Below, piece after piece: positions 36,761-47,928 of a DNA stretch of 64,000 bases. Each line of letters starts with the position of its first letter. The stretch's first letter is position 1. The stretch is from Mesorhizobium sp. B2-1-8 (lineage in GTDB: Bacteria; Pseudomonadota; Alphaproteobacteria; Rhizobiales; Rhizobiaceae). The stretch spans positions 62,001-126,000 of the forward strand of contig NZ_CP083952.1 in the NCBI RefSeq assembly GCF_006442545.2. Direction: 5' to 3'. The position numbers were made by a program, and so were the translations under genes. The notes beneath the pieces are model-generated. The model was not told the DNA's origin. It did not search any database and saw only the letters and a program-made list of their open reading frames with translations.

Positions 36761-37768
36761 ATGCTCCTGCAACGATTCCTGATCCGTCTGCTGACGATGC
36801 TGATCACGCTGTTCGGCGTGGCCGTCGTCGTATTCGTGGTCATCCGCGTCGCGCCCGGCGACCCGATCGCCATGATGCTGCCGCCCGGCGCCACCAGTGA
36901 CGACATCGCCCGGCTGCGCGCGCTCTACGGGCTCGACAAAACGATCGTCGAACAGTTCTTCATCTGGCTGTCCGGTGTCGCCAGAGGCGATTTCGGCACC
37001 TCGATCTCGCTGCGGCAAGACGTGCTCGGCCTCGTCTTCAACCGGCTTCCGGCAACGCTGGAGCTTGCCATCGTCGCGCTTGTCATGGCGGTGGCGATCG
37101 GCGGCACGACGGCGATACTCGGCGCGCGCGAACGCGGTACGGCGGTCGAAGCCGGCATCGACATCGCCAGCGGTGCAGCGCTTTCCATCCCCGATTTCCT
37201 CTGGGGCCTGGTGTTGATCCTGCTCTTCGGCGTGCTGGTGCCGATCTTCGACATTTCGGGCCGCGTGTCGCCGCAACTCGACCTGCCCTTCGTCACCCAG
37301 TTCTATTTGTTCGAGAGCCTGCTGCGGCTGCGCTTCGACCTGACCTGGGATCTCTTGAAACACATGCTGATGCCGGCGATTGCCCTGGCGCTGCCGCTCG
37401 CGGCAATCATCTCGCAGCTGTTGAAACAATCGCTGAAGGAAGTGCTCGACCTCGACTACGTCGTGCTGGCGCGGGTCAAGGGTTTTTCGGAAACGCAGGT
37501 CATCCTGCGCGAGGCGCTGAAGAACGCCGCCCTGCCGACACTGACCCTGGTCGGCGTGCAATTCACCTTCCTCATCGGCGGCACGGTCATCGTCGAACGG
37601 CTGTTCTCCTATGAGGGCCTCGGCAACATGGCGATCGACGCCGTCATCAACCGCGACCTGCCGCTGATCCAGGGCATCGTGCTGGTCTTCGCGCTGCTGT
37701 TCGTGCTGATCAACCTTGCCGTCGACATGATGTATGCGCTGCTCAATCCGAGGCTGCGCCGTGGATGA
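36761..37768 (+). CDS. ABC transporter permease, DppB-like
   Basis: 335 residues, BPD_transp_1 family. It begins MLLQRFLIRLLTMLITLFGV and contains VIRVAPGDPIAMML, the typical DppB first helix and periplasmic start. The EAA loop is VVLARVKGFSETQVILREAL; the C-terminal helix is followed by DMMYALLNPRLRRG. The protein forms half of the membrane channel, with the next gene overlapping its 3' end by 8 bases. Confidence 0.92.
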   Translation: MLLQRFLIRLLTMLITLFGVAVVVFVVIRVAPGDPIAMMLPPGATSDDIARLRALYGLDKTIVEQFFIWLSGVARGDFGTSISLRQDVLGLVFNRLPATLELAIVALVMAVAIGGTTAILGARERGTAVEAGIDIASGAALSIPDFLWGLVLILLFGVLVPIFDISGRVSPQLDLPFVTQFYLFESLLRLRFDLTWDLLKHMLMPAIALALPLAAIISQLLKQSLKEVLDLDYVVLARVKGFSETQVILREALKNAALPTLTLVGVQFTFLIGGTVIVERLFSYEGLGNMAIDAVINRDLPLIQGIVLVFALLFVLINLAVDMMYALLNPRLRRG

Positions 37769-38609
37769 GGCACGCATCTCGCGACGCGGATTGAGCCCGA
37801 GGCTGTGGCTGGCCGGCGGCTGGCTCCTCATCGCGCTCTTGGCGGCGATTTTCGCGCCGCTGGTCGCGCCGCAGGATCCGCTGGCGCAGGATTTAATGCT
37901 CGAACGTCTGCCGCCGTTCTGGCTCGATGGCGCCGAGCCGGGTTATTGGCTCGGCACCGACAGCCTCGGCCGCGACCTGCTCTCGCGCCTGATCTTCGGC
38001 GGCCGCATCGCCTTCATCGTTGCTTTCGTGGCGGCCATCGCCGCCTGCGTCGTCGGCTCGACGCTTGGGCTGATCGCTGGCTATTTCGGCGGCTGGGCGG
38101 ACCGGATCATCTCGCGCATCGTCGACATCTGGATGGCGTTCCCGCCTGTGCTGTTCGCCATCCTGCTGGTGGCCGTGCTCGGCACCGGCTTGAGCTCGGT
38201 CATTCTCGCCATCGCGATCATCGACTGGACGCGCTTCTGCCGGGTCATTCGTGCCGAAGCCATGGGGCAGTCGCGCATGGACTATGTCGAGAATGCCCGC
38301 ATCGCCGGCTACGGCCGCATCGGCATCATGCTGCGCGAGGTGCTGCCCAATGTAGTGCCGTCTATCGTGGCGCTGCTGTCGCTGGAAATGGGCATCGCCG
38401 TCATCGTCGAGGCGATCCTGTCCTTCGTCAATCTGTCGATCTCGACCGACGATCCGACCTGGGGCGGCATCATCGCCGAGGGCCGGCTGTCGATCCATCA
38501 GGCCTGGTGGGTGCTGGTTTTCCCGCTGATCATGCTCATCCTCACCGTGCTCTCGTTCAGCCAGTTCGGCGAAGCGCTGAAGACGCGTTTCGATCCGGTT
38601 CTGCGATGA
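37761..38609 (+). CDS. ABC transporter permease, DppC-like
   Basis: 282 residues from GTG 37761, which overlaps the preceding stop; the ATG-initiated frame upstream at 37734 lacks support. YWLGTDSLGRDLLSRLIFGGR is the DppC signature before the core domain. The EAA loop is YVENARIAGYGRIGIMLREV. NLSISTDDPTWGGIIAEGR near the C-terminus is standard. Second half of the importer channel. Confidence 0.92.
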   Translation: MDEARISRRGLSPRLWLAGGWLLIALLAAIFAPLVAPQDPLAQDLMLERLPPFWLDGAEPGYWLGTDSLGRDLLSRLIFGGRIAFIVAFVAAIAACVVGSTLGLIAGYFGGWADRIISRIVDIWMAFPPVLFAILLVAVLGTGLSSVILAIAIIDWTRFCRVIRAEAMGQSRMDYVENARIAGYGRIGIMLREVLPNVVPSIVALLSLEMGIAVIVEAILSFVNLSISTDDPTWGGIIAEGRLSIHQAWWVLVFPLIMLILTVLSFSQFGEALKTRFDPVLR

Positions 38610-39484
38610 GCGCCTGTCTCGACATCGCCAATCTGAGCGCCGTGCTGGCCAACGGCCAGCGCGTGCTGCGCTCGGTATCGCTCTCAGTGCAGCCCTGCGA
38701 GGTGCGTGCCCTGGTAGGCGAAAGCGGCGCCGGCAAGACGATGATCGGCAAGGCGGTGCTTGGCGTCCTGCCATCGAGTGTGCGCATCGTCGAAGGCGAT
38801 ATGCGGCTCGAGGGCGAAGACCTCGGCAAACTCCAGCCCAAGGCGCGGCGCACGCTGATCGGCGCGCGCACGGCGCTGATCCCGCAGGACCCGCTGACCG
38901 CGCTCAACCCGTCGCGCCGCATCGGCCCGCAGATGACCGACCGGCTGGTGCGCATCCTCGGCTGGAGCGGCGACAGGGCCGACCGGCGCATCCGGCAATT
39001 GCTGGACGAGGTGCAGATCCGCGACCCCGACCGCGTGCTGAAGAGCTATCCGCACGAGCTGTCCGGCGGCATGCGCCAGCGCGTGCTGATTGCCGCCGCC
39101 TTCGCCGCCGAGCCACGGCTGATCGTCGCCGACGAGCCGACCACGGCGCTCGACGTCACCGTGCAGAAACAGATCCTTCGGCTGATCGCCGCGTTGCAGC
39201 GCGAGCACGGCACGGCGATCCTGTTCGTCACCCACGATCTCGGCGTCGTCGCCAAGATCAGCCAGAAAGTGTCGGTGCTCTATGCCGGCAAGGTGGTGGA
39301 AGAGGCCGACACCGCTGATCTCTTCGCAGCACCACGGCACCCCTACACCCGGGCGCTGATGGCTGCGACGCCGCGCTATACCGATCCGTTCGCTTCGCTG
39401 AAACCCGTGGACGAGACGGTACTGGCCGGACTTGCGGCCGAGATCGCGGCAGCCGACCGGGCCTGGAGGCGTCCGCATGGCTGA
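38606..39484 (+). CDS. ABC transporter ATPase, DppD-like
   Basis: 292 residues, [20 protein letters not shown]. Walker [13 protein letters not shown] (near 38), signature [12 protein letters not shown], Walker [14 protein letters not shown]-loop FVTHDLG. The C-terminal peptide-transporter extension is [20 protein letters not shown] 38606 overlaps the permease stop (ATGA). Works as a pair with the next ATPase. Confidence 0.93.
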   Translation: MSACLDIANLSAVLANGQRVLRSVSLSVQPCEVRALVGESGAGKTMIGKAVLGVLPSSVRIVEGDMRLEGEDLGKLQPKARRTLIGARTALIPQDPLTALNPSRRIGPQMTDRLVRILGWSGDRADRRIRQLLDEVQIRDPDRVLKSYPHELSGGMRQRVLIAAAFAAEPRLIVADEPTTALDVTVQKQILRLIAALQREHGTAILFVTHDLGVVAKISQKVSVLYAGKVVEEADTADLFAAPRHPYTRALMAATPRYTDPFASLKPVDETVLAGLAAEIAAADRAWRRPHG

Positions 39485-40307
39485 GCCGCTGTTTTCCGTG
39501 CGCGGGCTGAAGGTCGCGCTGCCCGACATGACGCGCAAGCCGCTGATCGGCCGCGCACCGCTGGCCGAGATTCTGAAAGGCCTGGACTTCGACCTGCCCA
39601 GCGGCTCGGTGACGGGCATCGTCGGCGAATCCGGTTCGGGAAAATCGACGCTTGGCCGTACGCTGGTGCGGCTGTTGGAGCCGAGTGTCGGCAGCATCCG
39701 GTTCGAGGGCCGCGACATCACCCATCTGCCGGAAGCGGCACTGCGGCCACTGCGCCGCGACCTGCAGATGATCTTCCAGGATCCGATGTCGTCGCTCAAC
39801 CCGCGCCGCACCATTGCCAGCATCATCGCCGCGCCGCTCAAGCAGAACGGGCTTGGCGACAATCTGAAGACGCGTGTCGCGGAGGCCCTGCAACGCGTCG
39901 GCCTGCCGCAAAGCTTCGCCACCCGCTACCGCCACGAACTGTCGGGCGGCCAACGCCAACGCGTCGGCATCGCACGCGCGCTGGCGCTGTCGCCGAAATT
40001 CGTGCTGGCCGACGAGATCGTCTCCGGGCTCGACGTCTCGACGCAGGCGCAGATTCTCACCTTGCTGGAGAAGCTTGCCGCGGAGATGGGCCTGACGGTC
40101 GCCTTCATCAGCCACGACCTGTCGGTCATCCGGCGGCTCTGCCAACAGGTGATCGTCATGCGCGAGGGCAGGATCGTCGAGGCGAACGCCACCGACGCGC
40201 TGTTCGACGATCCCAGGGAGACTTACACGCGAGACCTGCTTGCCGCAATTCCGCTTCCCGAGATCGACGCGGACTGGCTGCGGCCGCCCGGGAAGGCGCC
40301 GGCATAG
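39477..40307 (+). CDS. ABC transporter ATPase, DppF/OppF-like
   Basis: 276 residues, [18 protein letters not shown]. Walker [13 protein letters not shown], signature [12 protein letters not shown], Walker B FVLADEIVSGLD. Ile-Val replaces the more common Pro-Thr after the DE pair, as seen in a subset of OppF proteins. H-loop FISHDLS. ATG 39477 overlaps the previous gene by 8 bases. Last gene of the importer; 197 bases of promoter region follow. Confidence 0.92.
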   Translation: MAEPLFSVRGLKVALPDMTRKPLIGRAPLAEILKGLDFDLPSGSVTGIVGESGSGKSTLGRTLVRLLEPSVGSIRFEGRDITHLPEAALRPLRRDLQMIFQDPMSSLNPRRTIASIIAAPLKQNGLGDNLKTRVAEALQRVGLPQSFATRYRHELSGGQRQRVGIARALALSPKFVLADEIVSGLDVSTQAQILTLLEKLAAEMGLTVAFISHDLSVIRRLCQQVIVMREGRIVEANATDALFDDPRETYTRDLLAAIPLPEIDADWLRPPGKAPA

Positions 40308-40434
40308 ACTGTCCATCCCGCACGGTGCTTGCCGCGATCCTGTTCGGCTCGATGGGAGCGGCCTCGGCGGATACGCCTGAAGGTCGTCACGGCAAGCGCG
40401 CGACCCACGTCCGCATAATCATTTCGACATAAAA

Positions 40435-40449
40435 CTTTAAGCTTGAAAT
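40435..40449. promoter_or_regulatory. Island operator, site B
   Basis: CTTTAAGCTTGAAAT, a near-perfect palindrome 56 bases before the monooxygenase start. Its right half contains the candidate -35 box TTGAAA, so a bound repressor would block polymerase. Confidence 0.75.
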
Positions 40450-40471
40450 ATCTTGCCGCCGGCGCGATACT
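40443..40471 (+). promoter_or_regulatory. Candidate promoter of the CoA-aromatic operon
   Basis: TTGAAA and GATACT separated by 17 bases, ending 33 bases before the ATG at 40505. The first box lies within operator site B. Confidence 0.6.
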
Positions 40472-40504
40472 CGATATGCAGCAAGCGAAGAGGAGAGCGC
40501 ACGG

Positions 40505-42799
40505 ATGAAGGTTGCGGTTCTCGGCGGCGGACCAGCCGGCCTCTACTTTGCCATTTCAATGAAGCTGAGGGACGCCGCGCACGAGGTGACGGTTTTCGAG
40601 CGCAACCGCGCCGACGACACGTTCGGCTGGGGCGTCGTGCTGTCGGCCGAGACGCTCGACAATCTTGCGAAGAACGATCCGGTCAGCGCCGTCTGGATCA
40701 AGAAGCATTTTGCCTATTGGGACGACATCGCCGTCATCCATGACGGCGTGCGCACGGTCTCGTCAGGCCACGGCTTCTGCGGCATCGGCCGCAAGCGCCT
40801 GCTGGTTCTCTTGCAGCGCCGCGCCCGCGAACTCGGCGTCAAGCTGATGTTCGAAACCGACATCGCCGATCCAAAACCCTATATGGAGACGCATGACCTG
40901 GTCGTCGCCGCGGATGGGTTGAACTCCAGGGCGCGCAACAGCTTCGTCGATGTCTTCAAGCCCGACATCGACACGCGCAAATGCAAGTTCGTCTGGCTCG
41001 GCACCAACCAGAAATTCGACGACGCCTTCACCTTCATCTTCGAAAGGACCGAGCATGGCTGGGTGTGGGCGCACGCCTACCAGTTCGACAGCGAGACCGC
41101 GACCTTCATCGTCGAGTGCAGCGAACAGACCTGGGCCGCCTTCGGCTTCGGCGCGATGACGCAGCAGGAGTCCATCGCGGTGTGTGAGCGCATCTTTGCC
41201 AAACATCTCGGCGGCCACGCGCTGATGACCAATGCCAATCACATCCGTGGCTCGGCCTGGATCAACTTCCCGCGCGTGCTGTGCGAGCGCTGGTCGTACA
41301 AGAATCTGGCGCTGATGGGCGACGCGGCGGCCTCGGCGCATTTTTCGATCGGCTCGGGCACCAAGCTTGCCCTGGAAAGTGCGGTGGCGCTGGCCGACTA
41401 TGTCGAGACCGAACCGGACCTCGAGGCCGCGTTCCGCAAATATGAGGATGCCCGCCGCACCGAGGTGCTGAAGCTGCAGTCGGCGGCGCGCAATTCTCTG
41501 GAATGGTTCGAGGAGGTCGAGCGCTATCTCGGCCTCGACCCGGTGCAGTTCAACTATTCGCTTTTGACCCGTTCGCAACGCATCAGCCACGAGAATCTGC
41601 GGCTGCGCGATGCCGAGTGGCTGGGCGGCGCGGAAGAATGGTTCCAGCGCCAGGCCGGCGCCGGCGGCAACAGGCTACGTCGGGCGCCGATGTTCGCGCC
41701 CTTCAAGCTCCGCGACATGGTCCTCAACAATCGCGTCGTCGTTTCGCCGATGGCGCAGTACAAGGCCGTCGACGGCTGCCCGACCGACTGGCATTTCACC
41801 CATTATGCCGAGCGCGCCAAGGGCGGCGCCGGCCTGGTCTATATCGAGATGACCTGCGTCAGCCCGGAAGGGCGCATCACGCCCGGCTGCCCCGGCTTCT
41901 ACGCGCCCGAACATGAGGTGGCCTGGAAGCGACTGGTCGACTTCGTGCATACCGAGACCGAGGCGAAAATCTGCGCCCAGATCGGCCATTCCGGCGCCAA
42001 GGGTTCCACCCGAGTCGGCTGGGAAGGCACCGACGTGCCGCTGGTCTCGGGCAACTGGCCTGTCATGGCGGCATCGGCCGTTGCGTGGTCGCCTGAGAAC
42101 CAAGTTCCGAAGGCGATGAACCGCGCCGACATGGATTTGGTGCGCGATCAATTCGTGGCCTCAGCCGAGATGGCCGATCGCTGCGGCTTCGACATGCTCG
42201 AAATCCACGCCGCGCACGGCTATCTGCTGTCGTCGTTCATCACGCCGGTCACCAACCGGCGCACGGACGCCTATGGCGGTCCGCTGGAAAACCGCATGCG
42301 CTATCCCCTCGAAATCTTCCACGCGGTGCGCGCCGCCTGGCCGGCGGGAAAACCGATCTCGATGCGCATTTCGGCCAATGACTGGGTCGGCATCGAAGGC
42401 GTGACGCCGGCAGATGCCGTCGAGATCGCGCGGATGCTGCACGAGGCCGGCGTCGACATCTGCGACGTTTCGGCCGGCCAGACTTCTGTGTTGGCAAAGC
42501 CGGTCTACGGACGCATGTTCCAGACGCCGTTTTCGGACCGCATTCGCAACGAGGTCGGCATGGCGACGATGGCGGTCGGCAACATCTTCGAGCCCGACCA
42601 CGTCAATTCGATCCTGATGGCCGGCCGCGCCGATCTGGTGGCGCTGGCGCGGCCGCATCTCTCCGATCCCTACTGGACGCTGCATGCGGCGGTGACGCTC
42701 GGCGACCGTGGCGTCAAATGGCCGGATCCCTATCTGCCCGGACGCGACCAGCTCTACCGGCTGGCCGAGCGCGATGCGGCCGCGGGGCTGAAAGTATGA
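40505..42799 (+). CDS. Fused salicylyl-/anthraniloyl-CoA monooxygenase and OYE-type reductase
   Basis: 764 residues. About 1-390 is a class A flavin monooxygenase ([19 protein letters not shown] at the N-terminus, [18 protein letters not shown] near 280). About 395-764 is an old-yellow-enzyme-type FMN reductase ([36 protein letters not shown] near 563, [18 protein letters not shown]). This fusion is known from 2-aminobenzoyl-CoA monooxygenase/reductase and from proteins annotated bifunctional salicylyl-CoA 5-hydroxylase. It hydroxylates and then reduces the CoA-bound ring, removing aromaticity without ring cleavage. The RidA deaminase downstream favours the anthraniloyl substrate. Confidence 0.9.
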   Translation: MKVAVLGGGPAGLYFAISMKLRDAAHEVTVFERNRADDTFGWGVVLSAETLDNLAKNDPVSAVWIKKHFAYWDDIAVIHDGVRTVSSGHGFCGIGRKRLLVLLQRRARELGVKLMFETDIADPKPYMETHDLVVAADGLNSRARNSFVDVFKPDIDTRKCKFVWLGTNQKFDDAFTFIFERTEHGWVWAHAYQFDSETATFIVECSEQTWAAFGFGAMTQQESIAVCERIFAKHLGGHALMTNANHIRGSAWINFPRVLCERWSYKNLALMGDAAASAHFSIGSGTKLALESAVALADYVETEPDLEAAFRKYEDARRTEVLKLQSAARNSLEWFEEVERYLGLDPVQFNYSLLTRSQRISHENLRLRDAEWLGGAEEWFQRQAGAGGNRLRRAPMFAPFKLRDMVLNNRVVVSPMAQYKAVDGCPTDWHFTHYAERAKGGAGLVYIEMTCVSPEGRITPGCPGFYAPEHEVAWKRLVDFVHTETEAKICAQIGHSGAKGSTRVGWEGTDVPLVSGNWPVMAASAVAWSPENQVPKAMNRADMDLVRDQFVASAEMADRCGFDMLEIHAAHGYLLSSFITPVTNRRTDAYGGPLENRMRYPLEIFHAVRAAWPAGKPISMRISANDWVGIEGVTPADAVEIARMLHEAGVDICDVSAGQTSVLAKPVYGRMFQTPFSDRIRNEVGMATMAVGNIFEPDHVNSILMAGRADLVALARPHLSDPYWTLHAAVTLGDRGVKWPDPYLPGRDQLYRLAERDAAAGLKV

Positions 42800-43566
42800 C
42801 GGCCGCGACAATCTCCGGCAAGCATGCGCTGGTGACCGGCGGCGGCTCCGGCGTCGGCCGGGCCATCGCGCTCAATTTGGCCGAGGCTGGTGCCGACGTG
42901 ACCATATGCGGGCGCCGCGAAGCTGAACTCGTCAAGGTTGCCGGCGAAAACGGCCGCATCCATGGCATTGTCGCCGACGTCACCGATGAGGTGGCGATGG
43001 CCTCGCTTTACCAAACGGCGGAAACCGCGCGCGGACCGTTCGACATCGTCGTCGCCAATGCCGGCATGGCCGGCAGCACGCCGGCGCACAAGACCTCGCT
43101 GGCCGACTGGCAGCGAACGCTCGACGTCAATTTGACCGGGGCCTTCCTGACGGTGAAGCCGGCGCTGGCCGGCATGGCCGCGCGCAAGGCAGGACGGATC
43201 GTCTTCATCGCCTCCACCGCCGGTCTGAAAGGCTACGCCTATGTCGCGCCTTACGTCGCGGCCAAGCATGGCGTTGTCGGCCTGATGCGGGCGCTTGCCG
43301 CCGAGACGGCGAAATCCGGCGTCACCGTCAATGCCGTATGTCCGGGCTTCGTCGAGACCGACATGCTGGAAGAGTCCATCCAGCGCATCATCGAGAAGAC
43401 CGGCCGCTCGGCTGGCGAGGCGCGAGCCAGCCTCGTCTCGACCAATCCGCAAGGCCGTTTCATCCAGCCGCAGGAAATTGCCGAAGCCGTGCTGTGGCTG
43501 TGCGGCGACGCGGCGGCGTCGATCACCGGACAGGCGATTTCTATCTCGGGAGGTGAAACATGGTAG
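42796..43566 (+). CDS. Short-chain dehydrogenase/reductase
   Basis: 256 residues of the classical SDR family. NAD(P) motif [12 protein letters not shown] (near 14), NAG at VANAGMAG, catalytic Ser in FIASTAGL, Tyr and Lys in [11 protein letters not shown]. Likely acts on a hydroxyacyl-CoA made by the preceding fused enzyme and the hydratase below. ATG 42796 overlaps the upstream stop by 4 bases; its own stop overlaps the MarR start. Substrate inferred from context. Confidence 0.9.
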   Translation: MTAATISGKHALVTGGGSGVGRAIALNLAEAGADVTICGRREAELVKVAGENGRIHGIVADVTDEVAMASLYQTAETARGPFDIVVANAGMAGSTPAHKTSLADWQRTLDVNLTGAFLTVKPALAGMAARKAGRIVFIASTAGLKGYAYVAPYVAAKHGVVGLMRALAAETAKSGVTVNAVCPGFVETDMLEESIQRIIEKTGRSAGEARASLVSTNPQGRFIQPQEIAEAVLWLCGDAAASITGQAISISGGETW

Positions 43567-44030
43567 CCGGCCCCCTGCCCGTGCCATCGGGACCCGGCAA
43601 GGACCGGTTGCGTCTTTGGATAAGGCTGCTGCGGGCTTCACGCACGATAGAGGCCGAGCTGCGCGAACGGCTAAAGAAGGAATTCGATACGACCCTGCCG
43701 CGCTTCGATGTGATGGCCGCGCTTTACCGGGCGCCGGAAGGCATGCTGATGAGCGACCTGTCGCGCTTCCTGCTGGTGTCCAACGGCAATGTCACCGGCA
43801 TTGTCGACCGGCTGGTGTCGGAAGGACTTGTCGCCCGCGCGCGCCGCAATGGCGACCGCCGCACCTCCATGGTGCGGCTGACCGACGAAGGCACGAAGTC
43901 CTTCGCCACCATCGCCGCCGCGCATGAGGGTTGGATCGGTGAATTGCTGGGCAAGGTCAGCGATGAGGATGCGCGCCGGCTGACCGGCATGCTGACCTCG
44001 TTCCGCAGCAACTGGGAGGGACGCGAATGA
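43560..44030 (+). CDS. MarR-family transcriptional regulator
   Basis: 156 residues with a winged helix: [20 protein letters not shown], recognition region [20 protein letters not shown], wing [19 protein letters not shown]. It is embedded in the operon, overlapping the SDR gene by 7 bases and the hydratase gene by 4. Local MarR proteins in aromatic CoA-ester operons usually respond to the CoA thioester and repress their own operon. The palindrome at 40435-40449 is the obvious target; not proven by sequence. Confidence 0.92.
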   Translation: MVAGPLPVPSGPGKDRLRLWIRLLRASRTIEAELRERLKKEFDTTLPRFDVMAALYRAPEGMLMSDLSRFLLVSNGNVTGIVDRLVSEGLVARARRNGDRRTSMVRLTDEGTKSFATIAAAHEGWIGELLGKVSDEDARRLTGMLTSFRSNWEGRE

Positions 44031-44839
44031 CTGCAATGGCCGGCCTGAAGCCGAAGCATTTCCTGTGGGAGGTCGAGGGCAGGATCGCCAAGATCCGGCT
44101 CGACCGGCCGGAGCGCAAGAATCCGCTGACTTTCGACAGCTATGCCGAGCTACGCGACACGTTCCGCGACCTCGTCTATGCCGACGATATCGACGCCGTG
44201 GTGTTCCTGTCCAATGGCGGCAATTTCTGCTCCGGCGGCGATGTCCACGACATCATCGGTCCGCTGGTCAAGATGGACATGAAGCAACTTCTCGCCTTCA
44301 CCCGCATGACCGGCGATTTCGTCAAGGCGATGCTCAATTGCGGCAAGCCGATCATCGCGGCTGTCGACGGCGTGGCGGTCGGCGCCGGCGCCATCATCGC
44401 CATGAGTTCGGACATTCGCATCGCCACGCCGGAAGCCAAGACGGCGTTCCTGTTCACACGTGTCGGCCTTGCCGGCTGCGACATGGGCGCCTGCGCGATC
44501 CTGCCGCGCATCATCGGCCAGGGCCGCGCCGCCGAACTGCTCTACACCGGCCGCACCATGACGGCTGATGAAGGCGAGCGCTGGGGGTTCTACAACAGGC
44601 TGGTCGATGCCGCGGCTCTGGAGGCCGACGCGCTGGAGATGGCGGCCCGCATCGCTTCCGGCCCGACCTTCGCCCATGGCATCACCAAGACGCAGCTCAA
44701 CCAGGAATGGTCGATGGGCCTCGACCAGGCGATCGAGGCCGAAGCGCAGGCGCAGGCGATCTGCATGCAGACGCGCGATTTCGAGCGGGCGTACCTGGCT
44801 TTCGTGGCCAAGGAAAAGCCGGTGTTCGAGGGAAATTGA
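44027..44839 (+). CDS. Enoyl-CoA hydratase/isomerase family protein
   Basis: 270 residues of the crotonase fold. [20 protein letters not shown] is at the N-terminus, oxyanion-hole elements at [15 protein letters not shown] and [20 protein letters not shown], and [20 protein letters not shown] in the substrate region. The usual second catalytic Glu position carries Asp/Met in GCDMG, so the exact reaction (hydration, or hydrolytic ring opening) is open. Beta-oxidation-like step of the CoA aromatic pathway. Confidence 0.87.
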   Translation: MTAMAGLKPKHFLWEVEGRIAKIRLDRPERKNPLTFDSYAELRDTFRDLVYADDIDAVVFLSNGGNFCSGGDVHDIIGPLVKMDMKQLLAFTRMTGDFVKAMLNCGKPIIAAVDGVAVGAGAIIAMSSDIRIATPEAKTAFLFTRVGLAGCDMGACAILPRIIGQGRAAELLYTGRTMTADEGERWGFYNRLVDAAALEADALEMAARIASGPTFAHGITKTQLNQEWSMGLDQAIEAEAQAQAICMQTRDFERAYLAFVAKEKPVFEGN

Positions 44840-44872
44840 GGATGGGCGTTCTATCGGAGACGTTGGCGGGAC

Positions 44873-45040
44873 AGCGCCCCCCTCTGTCCTTCCGGACATC
44901 TCCCCCTCTAGGGGGGAGATTGGCTGTCACGTATGCTTTCGCAAACCGCCAACGTCGCAGAAAGGGCGCCGCTGCCGACACTGCCAATCTCCCCCCTAGA
45001 GGGGGAGATGTCCGGCAGGACAGAGGGGGGCGCCGTAGAG
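44873..45040. repeat. Palindromic intergenic repeat, family 1, copy 4
   Basis: 168-bp inverted repeat between the hydratase and acyl-CoA dehydrogenase genes. The arms TCTCCCCCTCTAGGGGGGAGA and TCTCCCCCCTAGAGGGGGAGA are perfect complements; right end GGCGCCGTAGAG as in copy 3. Confidence 0.9.
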
Positions 45041-45070
45041 CACTAATCTTGAAGTACCGCGGAGGCACCC

Positions 45071-46219
<1,149 letters not shown>

Positions 46220-46296
46220 ACAGGTCGCGTTGACGGATTGGATTGTTTTGAAACGCGGATATTGCGGACCCGATATTGGATAGGCGGAGAGACGAC

Positions 46297-46692
46297 ATGC
46301 ACGAGATCCTGCAGCCGGAAGGCTGGGCAAAACCGGTCGGCTACGCCAATGGCGTGGCGGCGCGCGGCAGGCTCGTCTTCGTCGGCGGACAGATCGGCTG
46401 GAACGGGCAGTGCCAGTTCGAAACCGACGATTTCGCCGGCCAGGTGCGGCAGACGCTCCAGAACATCGTCGCGGTGCTGGCCGAGGCCGGCGCGGAGCCA
46501 CGGCACATCACCTCGATGACCTGGTATTTTACCGACAAGGCCGAATATCTCGGCAACCTCAAGGGGATCGGCGAGGCCTATCGCGAGGTGATCGGCCGAC
46601 ATTTTCCGGCCATGGCCGCCATGCAGGTGGTGGCGCTCGTGGAAGACCGCGCCAAGGTGGAGATCCAGGCGACCGCCGTCGTTCCGGAATAA
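46297..46692 (+). CDS. RidA-family enamine/imine deaminase
   Basis: 131 residues of the RidA (YjgF/TdcF/UK114) family. Visible blocks are GRLVFVGGQIGWN, QTLQNIVAVLAEAGAEP and MQVVALVEDRAKVEIQATAV. RidA proteins hydrolyse imines and enamines, releasing ammonia. The anthraniloyl-CoA route creates an amino-enone after ring reduction, so a deaminase here fits. ATG 46297 has GGCGGAGAG upstream. It converges on the next gene with 23 bases between stops. Confidence 0.88.
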   Translation: MHEILQPEGWAKPVGYANGVAARGRLVFVGGQIGWNGQCQFETDDFAGQVRQTLQNIVAVLAEAGAEPRHITSMTWYFTDKAEYLGNLKGIGEAYREVIGRHFPAMAAMQVVALVEDRAKVEIQATAVVPE

Positions 46693-46715
46693 AGAATTCG
46701 TCTCTCCGGAATATT

Positions 46716-47807
46716 TTATTCGCGAAGTCCGGCCTGCCTCAGCAAGGGCAGCACGTGGTCGCAAAAATAGGGCAATTCCTGCGTATAGTTGACGAAGGAC
46801 AGGGCGATACCTTGATAGCCGTGCGCGGCAATGGCGGCCATCTCGGCGGCAATCGTCTGCGGCGTTCCAACCAGCGGATAGGTGCCGGCGCCGCCGGCGA
46901 AACGCTGGCGGTAGCGGTCATAGGCATGCGGGTCGTGCGACTGCGAGAATTCCTTCTTGCCGGCCATATGCGCATCGACCGCCTCGTGGTCGGCCAGATC
47001 GACGGCATATCTGTTATAATAGGCCTGTGCCTCTTCCATGGTCGGGCGGCAGACGACATGGGCCACGGTGTAGACGCCGACCTCGCGGCCCACCTTGTCG
47101 GCCCGCTCGCCGATGTCGGCGACATGCTTGCCGGCATCGCCCATCTCGGAAAAGGTCGTGAACAGATAGTCGCATCTGGCGGCGGCGAAATCGCGGCCCG
47201 GGCCGCCGAAAGCGGCGTTCATGGTCACCGGGCGCGGAACCTGCAGGCTGGCCGGCCGGCTGACCGCCTGGGTGAGGTGATAATAGGTGCCTTCATAGTC
47301 GAGCGGCTCCGCCGACGCGTAGAGCTTTTCCAGGATTTCGATCCATTCGGCCGCCTGGTCGTAACCCTTCTCGACCAGCGGCGTGCCGAACATGCCGAAT
47401 TCCTTCGGGTTCCAACCGCAGACGATGTTCAAACCGGCACGGCCCTGGCTGATGTGGTCAACCGTCGCCAGCGCCTTGGCGGCATAGAGCGGATGCACCA
47501 GGGGCACATGCACGGTCATGAACAGACCGATCCGGTCGGTGGCCACGCCGAGCGCCGCCGCCCATGTGAAGGTCTCGAACGACCGCTCGCGTACCTTGTT
47601 GCGGCCGCCAAAGCCGCGCCAGCGGGCGATCGGCAGCAGGAACTCCAGCCCGGCGCGGTCGGCGATCTGGGCGGCCGTCAGATTGTCCTGCCAGCTTGCC
47701 GTCCAGCGCTCCGGCACATCCGATATGGCAAGGCCGCCATCGGCGTTGGTCGAGAAGACCCCAAGCTTCAGTTTGTTGGAGCCGTGCAACGGATGTGCCT
47801 TGTTCAT
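46716..47807 (-). CDS. LLM-class flavin-dependent monooxygenase, RutA-like
   Basis: 363 residues of the luciferase-like (alpha/beta barrel) FMN monooxygenases. LPIARWRGFGGRNKVRERSF, VDHISQGRAGLNIVCGWNPKEF and NAAFGGPGRDFAA resemble RutA, which opens the uracil ring oxidatively. No flavin reductase partner (RutF-like) is seen in this window. ATG 47807 follows GGGAGG; a longer frame is open upstream. Divergent from the HpcH/HpaI gene, with operator site C between them overlapping a candidate -35 TTGAAA. Confidence 0.85.
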   Translation of the reverse strand: MNKAHPLHGSNKLKLGVFSTNADGGLAISDVPERWTASWQDNLTAAQIADRAGLEFLLPIARWRGFGGRNKVRERSFETFTWAAALGVATDRIGLFMTVHVPLVHPLYAAKALATVDHISQGRAGLNIVCGWNPKEFGMFGTPLVEKGYDQAAEWIEILEKLYASAEPLDYEGTYYHLTQAVSRPASLQVPRPVTMNAAFGGPGRDFAAARCDYLFTTFSEMGDAGKHVADIGERADKVGREVGVYTVAHVVCRPTMEEAQAYYNRYAVDLADHEAVDAHMAGKKEFSQSHDPHAYDRYRQRFAGGAGTYPLVGTPQTIAAEMAAIAAHGYQGIALSFVNYTQELPYFCDHVLPLLRQAGLRE

Positions 47808-47853
47808 GTCGCGACCTCCCGGCGAAGATCGCACGCTACGGCTCCGCGAAAAT

Positions 47854-47869
47854 ATTTCAAGCATGAAAT
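47854..47869. promoter_or_regulatory. Island operator, site C
   Basis: ATTTCAAGCATGAAAT, palindromic apart from the central CA/TG. It sits between the divergent flavin monooxygenase and aldolase genes. On the minus strand its half TTGAAA is followed about 16-17 bases later by TAGCGT, a possible promoter. Confidence 0.72.
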
Positions 47870-47928
47870 AGCTTCGCCTCGCGCTGGTTTGCCGATATGA
47901 ATTTGGCGGGATGAAAAAGGGGATCGGC

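Noticed and set aside
4462..45040. Family 1 repeats as CRISPR or IS elements
   Set aside because: Copies are tens of kilobases apart, have no spacers between repeats, encode no transposase and show no clear target duplication.
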